A stretch of DNA of 64,000 nt. Origin: Roseomonas nitratireducens. Its GTDB lineage: Bacteria; Pseudomonadota; Alphaproteobacteria; Acetobacterales; Acetobacteraceae. Every line of letters begins with the position of its first letter. Positions within the stretch are counted from its first letter, which is position 1. A program made the position numbers and the translations under genes. The stretch spans positions 248,001 through 312,000 of the forward strand of contig NZ_JAGIYZ010000001.1 of NCBI RefSeq assembly GCF_017813355.1, given 5' to 3'. Positions 45,349 through 53,669 of this stretch are shown here, one piece after another. The notes under the pieces were generated by a model. It was given only the letters and a program-made list of their open reading frames with translations, was not told the DNA's origin and did no database searches.

Positions 45349-46320
45349 ATGACGTCGCGCCGCGCCCTGCTCGCCGCCCCGCTTGCCCTGCCCGCGCTGG
45401 CCCGCCCCGCCGCGGGGCAGGATGCCTGGCCGACGCGGTCTGTCGGCGTGCTGCTCGGCTATCCGCCGGCGGGTGTCACGGACTTCGCCTCCCGCGCCGT
45501 GTGCGAGCGCATGTCGCGCGCGCTGGGCCAGACGCTGGTGCTGGAGAACCGCCCCGGGGCGGCGACCGCCGTCGCCAACACCGCCGTCGCGCAGGCGCGG
45601 CCGGATGGCTACACGCTGCTGATGGGCACCTCGACGCTCGCCATCAACCCGGCGCTGCAGCCCAGCCTGACGCCGCGCGAGCCGATGCGCGAACTCACGC
45701 CGATCGGCATGATCTTCCGCACCGCCTTCGTGCTGCACGTGCATCCGTCGGTGCCGGCGCGCACGCCCGCGGAACTCATCGCCCATGCCAAGGCCAATCC
45801 GGGGAAGCTGAACTTCGGGTCCTCCGGCACCGGGGCGGTGAACCACCTGTGCCTGGAGCTGTTCCGCGCGCGCGCCGGGATCGACGTGGTGCACGTGCCC
45901 TATCGCGGCGGCGCGCCGGCGCTGCTCGACCTGCGGGCAGGGCGCATCCAGGGCATGTTCAACGCGGTGCAGGAAGCGTTGCCGGCGGTGCGGGAGGGGG
46001 CGACGCGCGCGCTCGCCATATCCTCGAAGGAACGCGCCTCGGCGATGCCGGAACTGCCGCCGCTGGCCGATACGCTGGCCGATTTCGACGGCGTCTTCTG
46101 GCAGGGGCTGTTCGGCCCGGCGGGGCTGCCGGCGCCGATCGTCGCGCGCGCCGGCGCCGCGCTGCGGGAAGCCACGACCGACCCGGCGCTGATCGCGCGC
46201 ATGGCCGAACAAGGCGTGGCGCTGACCACGGGCGACGCGGAGGCGCTGCGCCGGACGCTGGCGGAGGAGACGCAGATGTGGGGGCGGCTTATCCGCGAGC
46301 AGAACATCCGGCCGGAATGA
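45349..46320 (+). CDS. Tripartite tricarboxylate transporter receptor (Bug family), orphan
   Basis: A 323-residue periplasmic binding protein of the Bug/TctC family. The start at 45349 has AGGAGG ten bases upstream and a Tat/Sec-like signal peptide ([18 protein letters not shown], ending AAGQ near residue 24). Fold markers are [23 protein letters not shown] near 40-60, [29 protein letters not shown] and [27 protein letters not shown] near 185-210. No TctA or TctB membrane subunits are nearby, as usual for this expanded family. It is divergent from phnC. Confidence 0.93.
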   Translation: MTSRRALLAAPLALPALARPAAGQDAWPTRSVGVLLGYPPAGVTDFASRAVCERMSRALGQTLVLENRPGAATAVANTAVAQARPDGYTLLMGTSTLAINPALQPSLTPREPMRELTPIGMIFRTAFVLHVHPSVPARTPAELIAHAKANPGKLNFGSSGTGAVNHLCLELFRARAGIDVVHVPYRGGAPALLDLRAGRIQGMFNAVQEALPAVREGATRALAISSKERASAMPELPPLADTLADFDGVFWQGLFGPAGLPAPIVARAGAALREATTDPALIARMAEQGVALTTGDAEALRRTLAEETQMWGRLIREQNIRPE

Positions 46321-46401
46321 GCCGGGCTTGGCGATCGGCCGATCCTTGCTAGGCTCCCGCCGCCGCGCCGGCGAGGCGCGGCCGAATAACGGGAGACGCC
46401 G

Positions 46402-48015
46402 ATGAAACCGACATCACGCCTGCTGGGCGGCGCTGTCGCCGCCGCCTTCGCGCTCGTCGCGGGCAGCGCCGTCGCACAGCAGCAGGGCACGCTGCGCATC
46501 GCCATGACGGCGACCGACGTGCCGACCACCACCGGCATGCCGAACAACGGGTTCGAGGGCATGCGCTTCCTCGGCTACCCGGTGTTCGAATCGCTCGTGC
46601 TGTGGGACCTGTCGAACCCGCAGCAGGTCGCGGGCGTTCGTCCGGGCCTCGCCGAACGGTACGAACAGGATGCCGCCGATCCGAAGATCTGGCGCTTCCA
46701 CCTGCGCCGCGGCGTGACCTTCCATGACGGCACGCCGTTCAACGCGGATGCGGTCATCTGGAACATGGACCGCTTCTTCCGCAACGACAGCCCGCAATTC
46801 GACGCGGCCGGCAGCGCGATCACCCGCGGGCGCGTCCCCGCGCTCGAATCCTACCGCAAGGTCGACGACAACACGATCGAGATGGTGACGGCGCGGCCGA
46901 TCTCCTACTGGCCCTACCTCGTCACCTACATCCTCATGACCTCCCCGCAATCCTGGGAGACCGCGGGCCGCGACTGGGGCCGCGTCGCGACGCTGCCGCC
47001 GGCGGGCACGGGGCCGTTCCGGCTTTCCCGCTTCGTGCCGCGGCAGTCGGCGGAGCTGACGCGCCATGACGGCTACTGGGACGCGAACAGCCGCGCGCGG
47101 CTGAACCGGATCGTCCTGCTGCCGATGCCGGAGGCGAATACGCGCCTCGCCGCGCTGCGGTCCGGCCAGGTGGACTGGATCGAGGTGCCGCCGCCCGACG
47201 CCATCCAGTCGCTGCGCCAGGCGGGCTTCACGATCAGCACCGGGTCCTACCCGCATGTCTGGCCGTGGACCTTCGCGACCGGCCGCCCGGACAGCCCGGT
47301 GGCGGATGTGCGCGTGCGCCAGGCGCTGAACTACTGCATCGACCGCGAGGGCATGGTGCAGCTGCTGAACGGCACCGCCGAGCCCGCCGTCGGCTTCGTC
47401 AAGGCGAACGACCCGCTGTTCGGCAACCCGCAGAACCGCTACCGGCTGGACGCCGCGCGCGGGCGCGCCCTGCTGGCGGAAGCCGGCTACGGCCCGCAGC
47501 GGCCGCTGACGCTGAAGGTCGCGATCTCCAACTCGGGTTCCGGCCAGATGCTGCCGCTGCCGATGAACGAGTTCCTGCAGCAGTCGCTGCAGCAGAATTG
47601 CGGCGTGCGCGTGAACTTCGAGGTGGTGGAGTGGACCGTGCTGCTCTCCTCCCTCCGCTTCACGCCGACCCAGCCGCAATGGCTCGGCGCCGATGCGGTG
47701 AACATCAGCCTGTATTCCTCCGACGCCTCGGCCTTCGCGCGCTGGTTCCTGTCGGCGAACTTCTCGCCCGCCGGGTCCAACAACGGCCATTGGCGGGACG
47801 AGGCCTTCGACCGCGCCTTCGCGCAGCTGGAAGTGGAACGCGACCCGGCGCGCCAGGCGGCGCTGCTGCGCACGGCGCATGAGCGGCTGGTGGACAACCC
47901 GCCCTGGCTCTGGATCGTGCACGACCTGAACCCGCGCGCGATGAGCCGCCGCGTGCGCGGCTTCACCCCCGCCCAGTCCTGGTTCCAGGACCTGACGCGG
48001 ATCGAGGTCCAGTAA
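46402..48015 (+). CDS. ABC transporter substrate-binding protein, family 5 (tandem copy 1)
   Basis: A 537-residue periplasmic binding protein. A Sec signal peptide ends near residue 25 (AVAQQ). The mature N-terminus LRIAMTATDVPTTTGMPNNGFEG is shared almost exactly with the next gene and resembles the 3488 product. IWRFHLRRGVTFHDGTPFNADAVIWNMDRF near 95-125 is the family-5 core and the tail MSRRVRGFTPAQSWF is conserved. GGGAGACG precedes the ATG. No permease or ATPase genes accompany it. The ligand is probably a peptide or similar solute, used with a shared transporter. Confidence 0.93.
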   Translation: MKPTSRLLGGAVAAAFALVAGSAVAQQQGTLRIAMTATDVPTTTGMPNNGFEGMRFLGYPVFESLVLWDLSNPQQVAGVRPGLAERYEQDAADPKIWRFHLRRGVTFHDGTPFNADAVIWNMDRFFRNDSPQFDAAGSAITRGRVPALESYRKVDDNTIEMVTARPISYWPYLVTYILMTSPQSWETAGRDWGRVATLPPAGTGPFRLSRFVPRQSAELTRHDGYWDANSRARLNRIVLLPMPEANTRLAALRSGQVDWIEVPPPDAIQSLRQAGFTISTGSYPHVWPWTFATGRPDSPVADVRVRQALNYCIDREGMVQLLNGTAEPAVGFVKANDPLFGNPQNRYRLDAARGRALLAEAGYGPQRPLTLKVAISNSGSGQMLPLPMNEFLQQSLQQNCGVRVNFEVVEWTVLLSSLRFTPTQPQWLGADAVNISLYSSDASAFARWFLSANFSPAGSNNGHWRDEAFDRAFAQLEVERDPARQAALLRTAHERLVDNPPWLWIVHDLNPRAMSRRVRGFTPAQSWFQDLTRIEVQ

Positions 48016-48019
48016 CACC

Positions 48020-48080
48020 CCGGGCCGTCTGGCCCGGCTCTTGCTCTCCCCTGGTGGGACGGGCGGCATCCCGGCCGCCC
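48020..48080 (+). promoter_or_regulatory. Two GC hairpins between the tandem binding-protein genes
   Basis: CCGGGCC-GTCT-GGCCCGG (48020-48037) is a perfect 7-bp stem followed by CTCTTGCTCT, and GGGCGGC/GCCGCCC at 48061-48067/48074-48080 is a second. The first could terminate transcription of copy 1 or, as in many binding-protein operons, stabilise the upstream message. Confidence 0.5.
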
Positions 48081-48102
48081 CCGCAGCGGGGGAGACTTCT
48101 TC

Positions 48103-49716
48103 ATGAGCAGGTTCCGGCGGTTTTCCGCCTACGCCTTGGGCGCCGCGATGCTGGCCGCGGCCGGCACCGCCGCGGCCCAGCAGCCGCGCACGCTGCGCAT
48201 CGGCATGACGGCATCCGACGTGCCGACCACCACGGGCATGCCGAACAACGGGTTCGAGGGCATGCGCTTCCTCGGCTACCCGATCTTCGAGGCGCTGACG
48301 CTGTGGGACCTGTCGGACGCGACGAGGCCCGCCGGCCTGCGCCCGGGCCTCGCCGAGCGCTGGGAACAGGATGCCGCCAATCCGCGCATCTGGCGCTTCC
48401 ACCTGCGCCGCGGCGTCACTTTCCATGACGGCACGCCGTTCAACGCGGATGCGGTCGTCTGGAACATGGACCGCTTCTTCCGCAACGACAGCCCGCAATT
48501 CGAGCCGCAGGGCAGCGGCATCTCCCGCGCCCGCGTCACCATCCTCGATTCCTACCGCAAGGTCGACGACTTCACGGTGGAGATGACGACGACCCGCGTC
48601 GCCTCCTACTTCCCCTACATGGTCGTCTACCTGCTGATGACCTCCCCCCAATCCTTCGAGGCAGCGGGGCGGGACTGGGCACGCGTCGCCGCCCTTCCGC
48701 CGGCGGGGACGGGGCCGTTCCGGCTTTCCCGCTTCGTGCCGCGGCAGTCGGCGGAACTCTCCCGCCATGACGGCTACTGGGACACGGGGCGCCGCGCGCG
48801 GCTGGACCGCATCCTGCTGGTGCCCATGCCGGAGGCGAATACGCGCCTGGCCGCGCTGCGCTCCGGCCAGGTGGACTGGATCGAGGTGCCGCCGCCCGAT
48901 GCCATCCCGTCGCTGCGCGCCGCCGGCTTCCAGGTGACGACGGGGTCCTACCCGCATGTCTGGCCCTGGATGTTCCAGATGCAGGGGGAGAATTCGCCCT
49001 TCCGCGACGTGCGCGTGCGCCAGGCGCTGAACTACTGCGTCGATCGCGCCGGGCTGGTGCAGCTGCTGAACGGCACGGCGGAACCGTCCGTCGGCTGGCT
49101 GAAACCGTCCGATCCCGCCTTCGGCACGCCGGAGAACCGCTACACCCTCGACCCTGCGCGCGGCCGCGCGCTGCTGGCCGAAGCCGGCTTCAACGCCCAG
49201 CGGCCGCTGCGCTTCCGGGTGATGATCTCGACCAGCGGCTCGGGCCAGATGCTGCCGCTGCCGATGAACGAGTTCCTGCAGCAGAACCTGCGGGAAGCCT
49301 GCGGCGTGCAGGTGGATTTCGAGGTGACGGACTGGTCGAACCTGCTGGTGGCCACGCGGTCGGCGGCGAATGCGCCGGTGGTGGCGAACGTGCAGGCGCT
49401 GAACCCGTCCTCGCCGTCCTCCGACCCGTCGGTGATGGCGCGGTACTTCCTGCGCGCCTTCCAGCCGCCGAACGGGTTCAACTGGCCGGGCTTCTCCGAT
49501 GACCGGTTCGAGGCCGCCTTCGCCCGGCTCGAGACCGCGCGCGACCCGGCCGAGGCGCAGGCGGCCTATGCCGAAGCGCATGCCCGCGTGGTGGACCACG
49601 CGCCCTGGCTGTTCATCGTGCACGACCTCAATCCGCGGGCGATGAGCCGGCGCGTGCGAGGCTTCACCTCGGTGCAGTCGTGGTTCCAGGATCTGGTGCC
49701 CGTGAGTCTCGATTGA
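48103..49716 (+). CDS. ABC transporter substrate-binding protein, family 5 (tandem copy 2)
   Basis: A 537-residue paralog of the preceding gene, exactly equal in length. A signal peptide ends near residue 25 (AAAQQ). Long stretches of DNA are almost identical to copy 1, for instance the block encoding DVPTTTGMPNNGFEGMRFLG and the block encoding GPFRLSRFVPRQSAEL, while the C-terminal third diverges, so ligand specificity may differ. The stop codon TGA starts a 29-bp direct repeat. It is the last binding-protein gene; no membrane partners follow. Confidence 0.93.
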   Translation: MSRFRRFSAYALGAAMLAAAGTAAAQQPRTLRIGMTASDVPTTTGMPNNGFEGMRFLGYPIFEALTLWDLSDATRPAGLRPGLAERWEQDAANPRIWRFHLRRGVTFHDGTPFNADAVVWNMDRFFRNDSPQFEPQGSGISRARVTILDSYRKVDDFTVEMTTTRVASYFPYMVVYLLMTSPQSFEAAGRDWARVAALPPAGTGPFRLSRFVPRQSAELSRHDGYWDTGRRARLDRILLVPMPEANTRLAALRSGQVDWIEVPPPDAIPSLRAAGFQVTTGSYPHVWPWMFQMQGENSPFRDVRVRQALNYCVDRAGLVQLLNGTAEPSVGWLKPSDPAFGTPENRYTLDPARGRALLAEAGFNAQRPLRFRVMISTSGSGQMLPLPMNEFLQQNLREACGVQVDFEVTDWSNLLVATRSAANAPVVANVQALNPSSPSSDPSVMARYFLRAFQPPNGFNWPGFSDDRFEAAFARLETARDPAEAQAAYAEAHARVVDHAPWLFIVHDLNPRAMSRRVRGFTSVQSWFQDLVPVSLD

Positions 49717-49760
49717 CCTCAATCGCCGGCGAGAGATGTTTCTGACCTCAATCGCCGGCG
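49714..49760 (+). repeat. 29-bp tandem direct repeat starting at the stop codon of copy 2
   Basis: TGACCTCAATCGCCGGCG occurs at 49714-49731 and again at 49743-49760. The first TGA is the stop codon of the binding-protein gene. With the next two units it fills the 373-base gap up to the NIPSNAP gene, in which I see no other gene. Confidence 0.9.
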
Positions 49761-49771
49761 CCGCCATCCGG

Positions 49772-49871
49772 CGGCTTGGCTTTCGCGCCATGCACTGCGG
49801 TGCCGGTCGCGACTGACGGTCCGGGCGCGGTCGCGCCTTGCGCTCCCGGCCCGAGGCTTTGCCTCGGGCCG
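49772..49871 (-). repeat. GC-hairpin repeat, inverted unit 3 (truncated)
   Basis: Reverse orientation of the 31131/31289 repeat. The stem GGCCCGAGGC-TTT-GCCTCGGGCC (49848-49870) and the stretch reading GCGCGACCGCGCCCGGACCG on the minus strand are conserved. The unit stops before the GCCCGCCCGCCGTC ending. Confidence 0.88.
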
Positions 49872-49881
49872 TTTCCTTGTG

Positions 49882-50008
49882 CCCTCGGACGGCGGGCGGG
49901 CCGCGACCGTGGCCCTTGCCTTCGCGCGGTGCACCGTCGCACCGGGGCGGCTGTTGGCTCGGGCGCGGTCGGGCTTTGCCCTCCCGGATCGAGGCAGCGC
50001 CTCGATCC
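49882..50008 (-). repeat. GC-hairpin repeat, inverted unit 4
   Basis: Begins on the minus strand with GGATCGAGGC-GCT-GCCTCGATCC, a compensated version of the same stem, and ends GCGGCCCGCCCGCCGTCCGA as in the 31-kb units. It is 138 bp from unit 3, so both loci carry a tandem pair. Paired base changes keep the stem intact. Confidence 0.88.
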
Positions 50009-50089
50009 AACTTCGTCGTGCTGGATGACTGTCTTCCCCGTCCGCGCGCGGCACCCCATGCTGCGCCCGGACCAAGAGGAGGGGCCGTC

Positions 50090-50416
50090 ATGATCGTCGA
50101 CCTGCGCATCTACACCTGCCTGCCGAACAAGGTGGCCGAGTTCGTCGCGCTGTATCAGGAGAAGGGCTGGCCGCTGCAGCAGAAGCACCTCGGCAATTGC
50201 GTCGGCTGGTACACGACGATCGAGGGTGCGCTGAACACCGTCGTGCACATGTGGGGCTACGAGGACCAGGCCGATCGCGAGCGTCGCCGCGCCGCCATGG
50301 CCGCCGACCCCGCCTGGGCGGAATACCTCGCCGAGGTCGGCAAGCGCGGCCTGCTCATCAAGATGGAAAACCGCATCGTGAAGCCCGCCCCCTTCTTCGA
50401 GCGCAAGGCGGGCTGA
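50090..50416 (+). CDS. NIPSNAP family protein
   Basis: A 108-residue protein of the NIPSNAP fold (dimeric alpha/beta barrel, about 100 residues). It opens IVDLRIYTCLPNKVAEFVALYQ, followed by GWPLQQKHLGNCVGWYTTIEG and MWGYEDQADRERRRAAMAADPAW. AAGAGGAGG precedes the ATG at 50090. Functions in bacteria are poorly defined; homologs occur near catabolic and transport genes, as here. It sits between a repeat array and the convergent DMT gene, and its stop lies beside a terminator-like repeat. Confidence 0.9.
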   Translation: MIVDLRIYTCLPNKVAEFVALYQEKGWPLQQKHLGNCVGWYTTIEGALNTVVHMWGYEDQADRERRRAAMAADPAWAEYLAEVGKRGLLIKMENRIVKPAPFFERKAG

Positions 50417-50417
50417 C

Positions 50418-50466
50418 AACGGACAAAGAAGGGAGGGGGTTCGGGGGAGGTTCCCCTCCCCCGACC
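50418..50466. repeat. Terminator-like repeat, copy 3 of 3
   Basis: CAAAGAAGGGAGGGGGTTCG followed by a GGGGGAGG-TTC-CCCTCCCCC-type hairpin, shared with copies at 8146 and 13101. It separates the convergent NIPSNAP and DMT genes, so it can act in both directions. Confidence 0.75.
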
Positions 50467-50467
50467 T

Positions 50468-51373
50468 TCACCGCCCCAACAACACCAGCACCACGCCCCC
50501 CACCACCACCAGGGCGCCGACGACATCCGTCCGCTTCATCCGCTCCTTCAGGAAGAAGCGGCTGAACAACAGGGTGAACAGGATCTCCACCTGTCCCACC
50601 GCGCGCACGAGCGCGACGGGCGCGTGCGCGAAGCCCGTGAACCAGCAGGCCGAGCCGCAGGCGGACAGCGCGCCCACCTGCGCCGAGGACCGCCAGGTGC
50701 GGAACAGCATCGGGATCGACTGGCGTTCCGTCGCCGCGAGCCAGGACCCCTGCATCAGCGTCTGCAGCATGTTGATGACGACGAGCGTCTGCAGCGCGCG
50801 CAGCGTCGCGTCCGGCCCCTCGATCTCCTGAGTCGCCGCGCGGATCGCGATGGCGCAGAGCGCAAAGGCGAAGCCCGCGCCGAGGCCGTAGAGCGCGGAT
50901 GGCTGCACCGTCGCCGCCGCCACGTCCCGCAGCGAGGTGACGCGCCCGGCGAGCGAGAGATACAGCGTCCCGCCCACCGACACGGCGATGCCGAGCCAGG
51001 CGAGCGCGCCGAAGCCCTCGCCCAGGAACACCAGCGCGATGACCGCCGCCTGCACGGCTTCCGTCTTGGAATAGGCGGTCCCCACCGCGAAGCCGCGATA
51101 CCCGAAGGACATGATGAGCAGGTTGGTGCCCACGATCTGCCCGAGCCCGCCCAGCGCGCAGAACAGCAGGTAGGTCCAGGACGGCGCGGAGAGGCCGCCG
51201 CCGAAGACGAGCAGGTAGAGGCCCACCAGCGCCATGCCGACCGGCACGCCGTACAGGTAGCGCACCACGGCGGCGGCGTTGACCGACATCTGCCCGCGCA
51301 GCTTCTGCTGCAGGGCGGTGCGCCAGGTCTGGAACAGGCCGGCGAGCAGCGTCGCCGCGACCCAGATGGGCAT
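50468..51373 (-). CDS. EamA/DMT-family transporter
   Basis: A 301-residue inner-membrane protein with ten expected helices. The start at 51373 (MPIWVAATLLAGLFQTWRTAL) overlaps the upstream gene's TGA by one base, so it is translationally coupled. GTNLLIMSFGYRGFAVGTAYSKTEAVQAA near residues 70-98 and the second-repeat block VALVRAVGQVEILFTLLFSRFFLKERM near 255-281 are typical. It is the last gene of the minus-strand cluster and may export or import a product of the adjacent catabolic enzymes; direction and substrate are not known. Confidence 0.9.
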   Translation of the reverse strand: MPIWVAATLLAGLFQTWRTALQQKLRGQMSVNAAAVVRYLYGVPVGMALVGLYLLVFGGGLSAPSWTYLLFCALGGLGQIVGTNLLIMSFGYRGFAVGTAYSKTEAVQAAVIALVFLGEGFGALAWLGIAVSVGGTLYLSLAGRVTSLRDVAAATVQPSALYGLGAGFAFALCAIAIRAATQEIEGPDATLRALQTLVVINMLQTLMQGSWLAATERQSIPMLFRTWRSSAQVGALSACGSACWFTGFAHAPVALVRAVGQVEILFTLLFSRFFLKERMKRTDVVGALVVVGGVVLVLLGR

Positions 51374-52524
51374 CAGCCGAGCCTCGGGTCGAGCCAGGGC
51401 CGCGGCATGGGCTGCCAGGGCATCAGCCGCGCCGCGGCCTCGTCCAGCGCCGTGCCGAGCCCCGGTGCGGCCGGCAGCGTCGCGCTGCCGCGCGCGAAGC
51501 GTAGATCGTGGCCGGTGACGAGGGTGAAGAAGCGATCGGTCTCGCCGAACTGCACCTCGAGCGGCAGCAGGTTCGCGATGGTGGTGCACAGATGCACCGA
51601 ATGGGCATGGCAGACCGGCCCGGTCGGGTTGTGCGGCGCGACCTCGATCCCAGCGGTCTGGGCGAGGGCGGCGATGCGGCGGATTTCCTCATGCCCGCCG
51701 GCATGCTTCATGTCGGGCATGATCACGTCGTAGCAGCCGGCCTCGACGATGGTGCGATAGGCGCCGAGGCCGGCGAGCGTCTCCGCGCCCGCGAGCCGCA
51801 TGCCGCGATCATTCGCCATGGAGCGCAGGCGGCGGATCGCCGCGTGGTTGGCTTCCGAGACGGGGCATTCGAGCCAGAACAGGCCGAAGGGCGATACGTC
51901 CTGCACCAGCCGCGCGGCGCCGCCAGGGGAAAAGCGCCAATGCACGTCGACCATCACGTCGATGTCGCGCCCGACCGCGTCGCGAACCGCGGCGATGCGC
52001 GCAAGACCCTGGGCATAGGCCTCTCGCTGCGCGGCATCGGCCGCGTCTTCCCAGACCAGCGGCTCGAAGGGTGCCAGCTTCACCGCGCGGAATCCATCGG
52101 CCACCGCGCGGCGCGCGGCGGCGGCGAAGCCTTCCGGCGTGCGCGGGTTCGCGCCGCGATTGATGTTGGCGTAAAGCGGCACGGAGTCGCGCAGCGCGCC
52201 GCCCAGCAGGGCGTGGATCGGCCTGCCTGCCTCCTGCCCCGCCAGGTCCCACAGCGCCTGTTCGAAGGCCGAGAGCACGGTATGGGCGACGAGCCCGCCC
52301 GGCGCGTGCGGGATCAGCCGCGCGAGCCGGTTGCGCGCGCGCGCATCCTCCCCCGCGACGTTGGCGGCGAGGCGCGCGACCTCGGCCGCCAGCAGCGCTT
52401 CCTGGTTCGCCAGCGTGCACTCGCCGATGCCGGTGCGCCCGCAGTCCGTGCGCAGCAGCAGGAAGGACCAGTTGGTCCTGGGCGTGACGTTGGCGCCGAT
52501 GAAGTCGAGCGAGGCGATGCGCAT
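51373..52524 (-). CDS. Mandelate racemase / muconate-lactonizing family enzyme (enolase superfamily)
   Basis: A 383-residue metal-dependent enzyme that abstracts the alpha-proton of a carboxylate. Expected active-site residues are visible: Lys in GFRAVKLAPFEP near 145, metal ligands Asp in VMVDVHWRFS near 190, Glu in FWLECPVSE near 218 and Glu in LAGAETLAG near 245, plus DMKHAGGHEE near 270 and His in VAPHNPTGP near 298. The pattern suits a sugar-acid dehydratase or racemase rather than classical mandelate racemase. It starts directly after the Bug receptor stop (TAG ATG), so the two are coupled. The substrate is unknown. Confidence 0.9.
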   Translation of the reverse strand: MRIASLDFIGANVTPRTNWSFLLLRTDCGRTGIGECTLANQEALLAAEVARLAANVAGEDARARNRLARLIPHAPGGLVAHTVLSAFEQALWDLAGQEAGRPIHALLGGALRDSVPLYANINRGANPRTPEGFAAAARRAVADGFRAVKLAPFEPLVWEDAADAAQREAYAQGLARIAAVRDAVGRDIDVMVDVHWRFSPGGAARLVQDVSPFGLFWLECPVSEANHAAIRRLRSMANDRGMRLAGAETLAGLGAYRTIVEAGCYDVIMPDMKHAGGHEEIRRIAALAQTAGIEVAPHNPTGPVCHAHSVHLCTTIANLLPLEVQFGETDRFFTLVTGHDLRFARGSATLPAAPGLGTALDEAAARLMPWQPMPRPWLDPRLG

Positions 52525-53496
52525 CTACTGGGCCGAGATGTTCGCCGCCTGGGCGAGCCGCTTCCACTGCGCGACGTCGCGCTCGATCCGCTGCTGGAAC
52601 TCGGCCGGGGAGGAGACCTGGAGCGTGCCGCCGAGCAGCCGCACCCGCGCCTGCAGGTCGGCATTGCCGCGCAGCTTCACGAGTTCCCCGTGCAGCCTCT
52701 CCAGCACCGTGGCGGGCGTGCCGCGCGGGGCGAGCAGCCCGTTCCAGGCGACGCTCTCGAAGCCCGGCAGGCCGCTTTCATGCACGGTCGGCGTCTGCGG
52801 CAGGTCGTCGGTGCGGCTCATGGAGGTGACGGCGAGCAGCTTCACCTCCCCGCTGCGGACCTGCGGCATGACGTTGACCAGGTTGGCGAAGGCGAGCGGC
52901 GCCTCGCCGGTGATCACCGCCTGCACCAGCGCCGGCGCGCCGCGATAGGGCACGTGCACGATGTCGAGCCCCGCCTGGTTCTTAAACAGCTCCATGTTCA
53001 TGTGGGCGGAGGAGCCGACGCCGGCCGAGGCGTAGTTCAGCCCGCCCGGCCGCGCGCGCACGGTCGCGATCAGCTCCGCCACGCTCGCCACCGGCAGGGC
53101 GCGCGGGTTCACGATCAGCGCGTTCGGCCCGACCACCAGCAGCGAGACGGGCTCGAAGGCATTGGTCAGGTCATAGGGCAGGTCGCGGTAGATCGCCGCG
53201 TTGATGCCGTTCGACCCGGCATTGCCGAGCAGGAAGGTGTAGCCGTCCGGTGCGGAGCGGAAGGCGGCCTCCACGCCGATGCGCCCGCCGGCGCCGGCGC
53301 GGTTGTCCACCACGATGGGCTGGCCGAGCGCGGCTTCGAGCGGCGGGGCTACGAGCCGCGCGGTGGTGTCGTTCCCCGCCCCGGGCGCGTCGGGCAGGAT
53401 GAAGCGGATCGGGCGCGTCGGCCAGGGCGACTGCGCGCGCGCGGGTGCCGCGATGCAGGCCGCGGCGGCCGCGAGAAGATGGCGGCGACGGATCAT
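52525..53496 (-). CDS. Tripartite tricarboxylate transporter receptor (Bug family), coupled to the enolase-family gene
   Basis: A 323-residue periplasmic receptor. A signal peptide ends ARAQS near residue 22. The PWPTRPIRFILPDAPGAGNDTTAR opening, VDNRAGAGGRIGVEAAFRSAPDGYTFLLG near 60-90 and IVHVPYRGAPALVQAVITGEAPLAF near 180-205 are diagnostic. GGGGGGAA precedes the ATG. It abuts the enolase-family gene, so the bound solute is probably that enzyme's substrate, likely a carboxylate. No TctAB genes are present. Upstream lies a 170-base gap with 26-bp repeats separating it from the amidohydrolase gene. Confidence 0.93.
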   Translation of the reverse strand: MIRRRHLLAAAAACIAAPARAQSPWPTRPIRFILPDAPGAGNDTTARLVAPPLEAALGQPIVVDNRAGAGGRIGVEAAFRSAPDGYTFLLGNAGSNGINAAIYRDLPYDLTNAFEPVSLLVVGPNALIVNPRALPVASVAELIATVRARPGGLNYASAGVGSSAHMNMELFKNQAGLDIVHVPYRGAPALVQAVITGEAPLAFANLVNVMPQVRSGEVKLLAVTSMSRTDDLPQTPTVHESGLPGFESVAWNGLLAPRGTPATVLERLHGELVKLRGNADLQARVRLLGGTLQVSSPAEFQQRIERDVAQWKRLAQAANISAQ

Positions 53497-53591
53497 GTCT
53501 GGTTCCCCCCGGGGTCGGGTCCAGCGTGGCCCGAACCGGCGCCGGCATCAATGCGGGGCGGGAGGCCGGCCGCGCAGGGAGTGGCGCCGCG

Positions 53592-53669
53592 AGCCGCGCG
53601 TAGTGTGGCGCGGCCCTAGCCGCGCATTGCCTGGCGCGGCCTCAGCCGTGCGTTGCTCGGCGCGGCCTC
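53592..53669 (-). repeat. 26-bp tandem repeat (three units) reaching the amidohydrolase stop
   Basis: Units at 53592-53617, 53618-53643 and 53644-53669, each with AGCCGCGC...GGCGCGGCC; a fourth, partial unit continues into the gene. In minus-strand terms the units repeat GCGGCTGAGGCCGCGCC, which contains the stop codon TGA (53668-53670). Confidence 0.88.

Noticed and set aside
46414-50109. A 1231-residue open frame on the minus strand, antisense to two binding-protein genes
   Set aside because: It is Arg/His/Gly-rich, has no domain and covers two certain plus-strand genes. High GC makes long antisense frames common. Same judgement for frames such as 24384-27272 and 53653-56766 on the plus strand.
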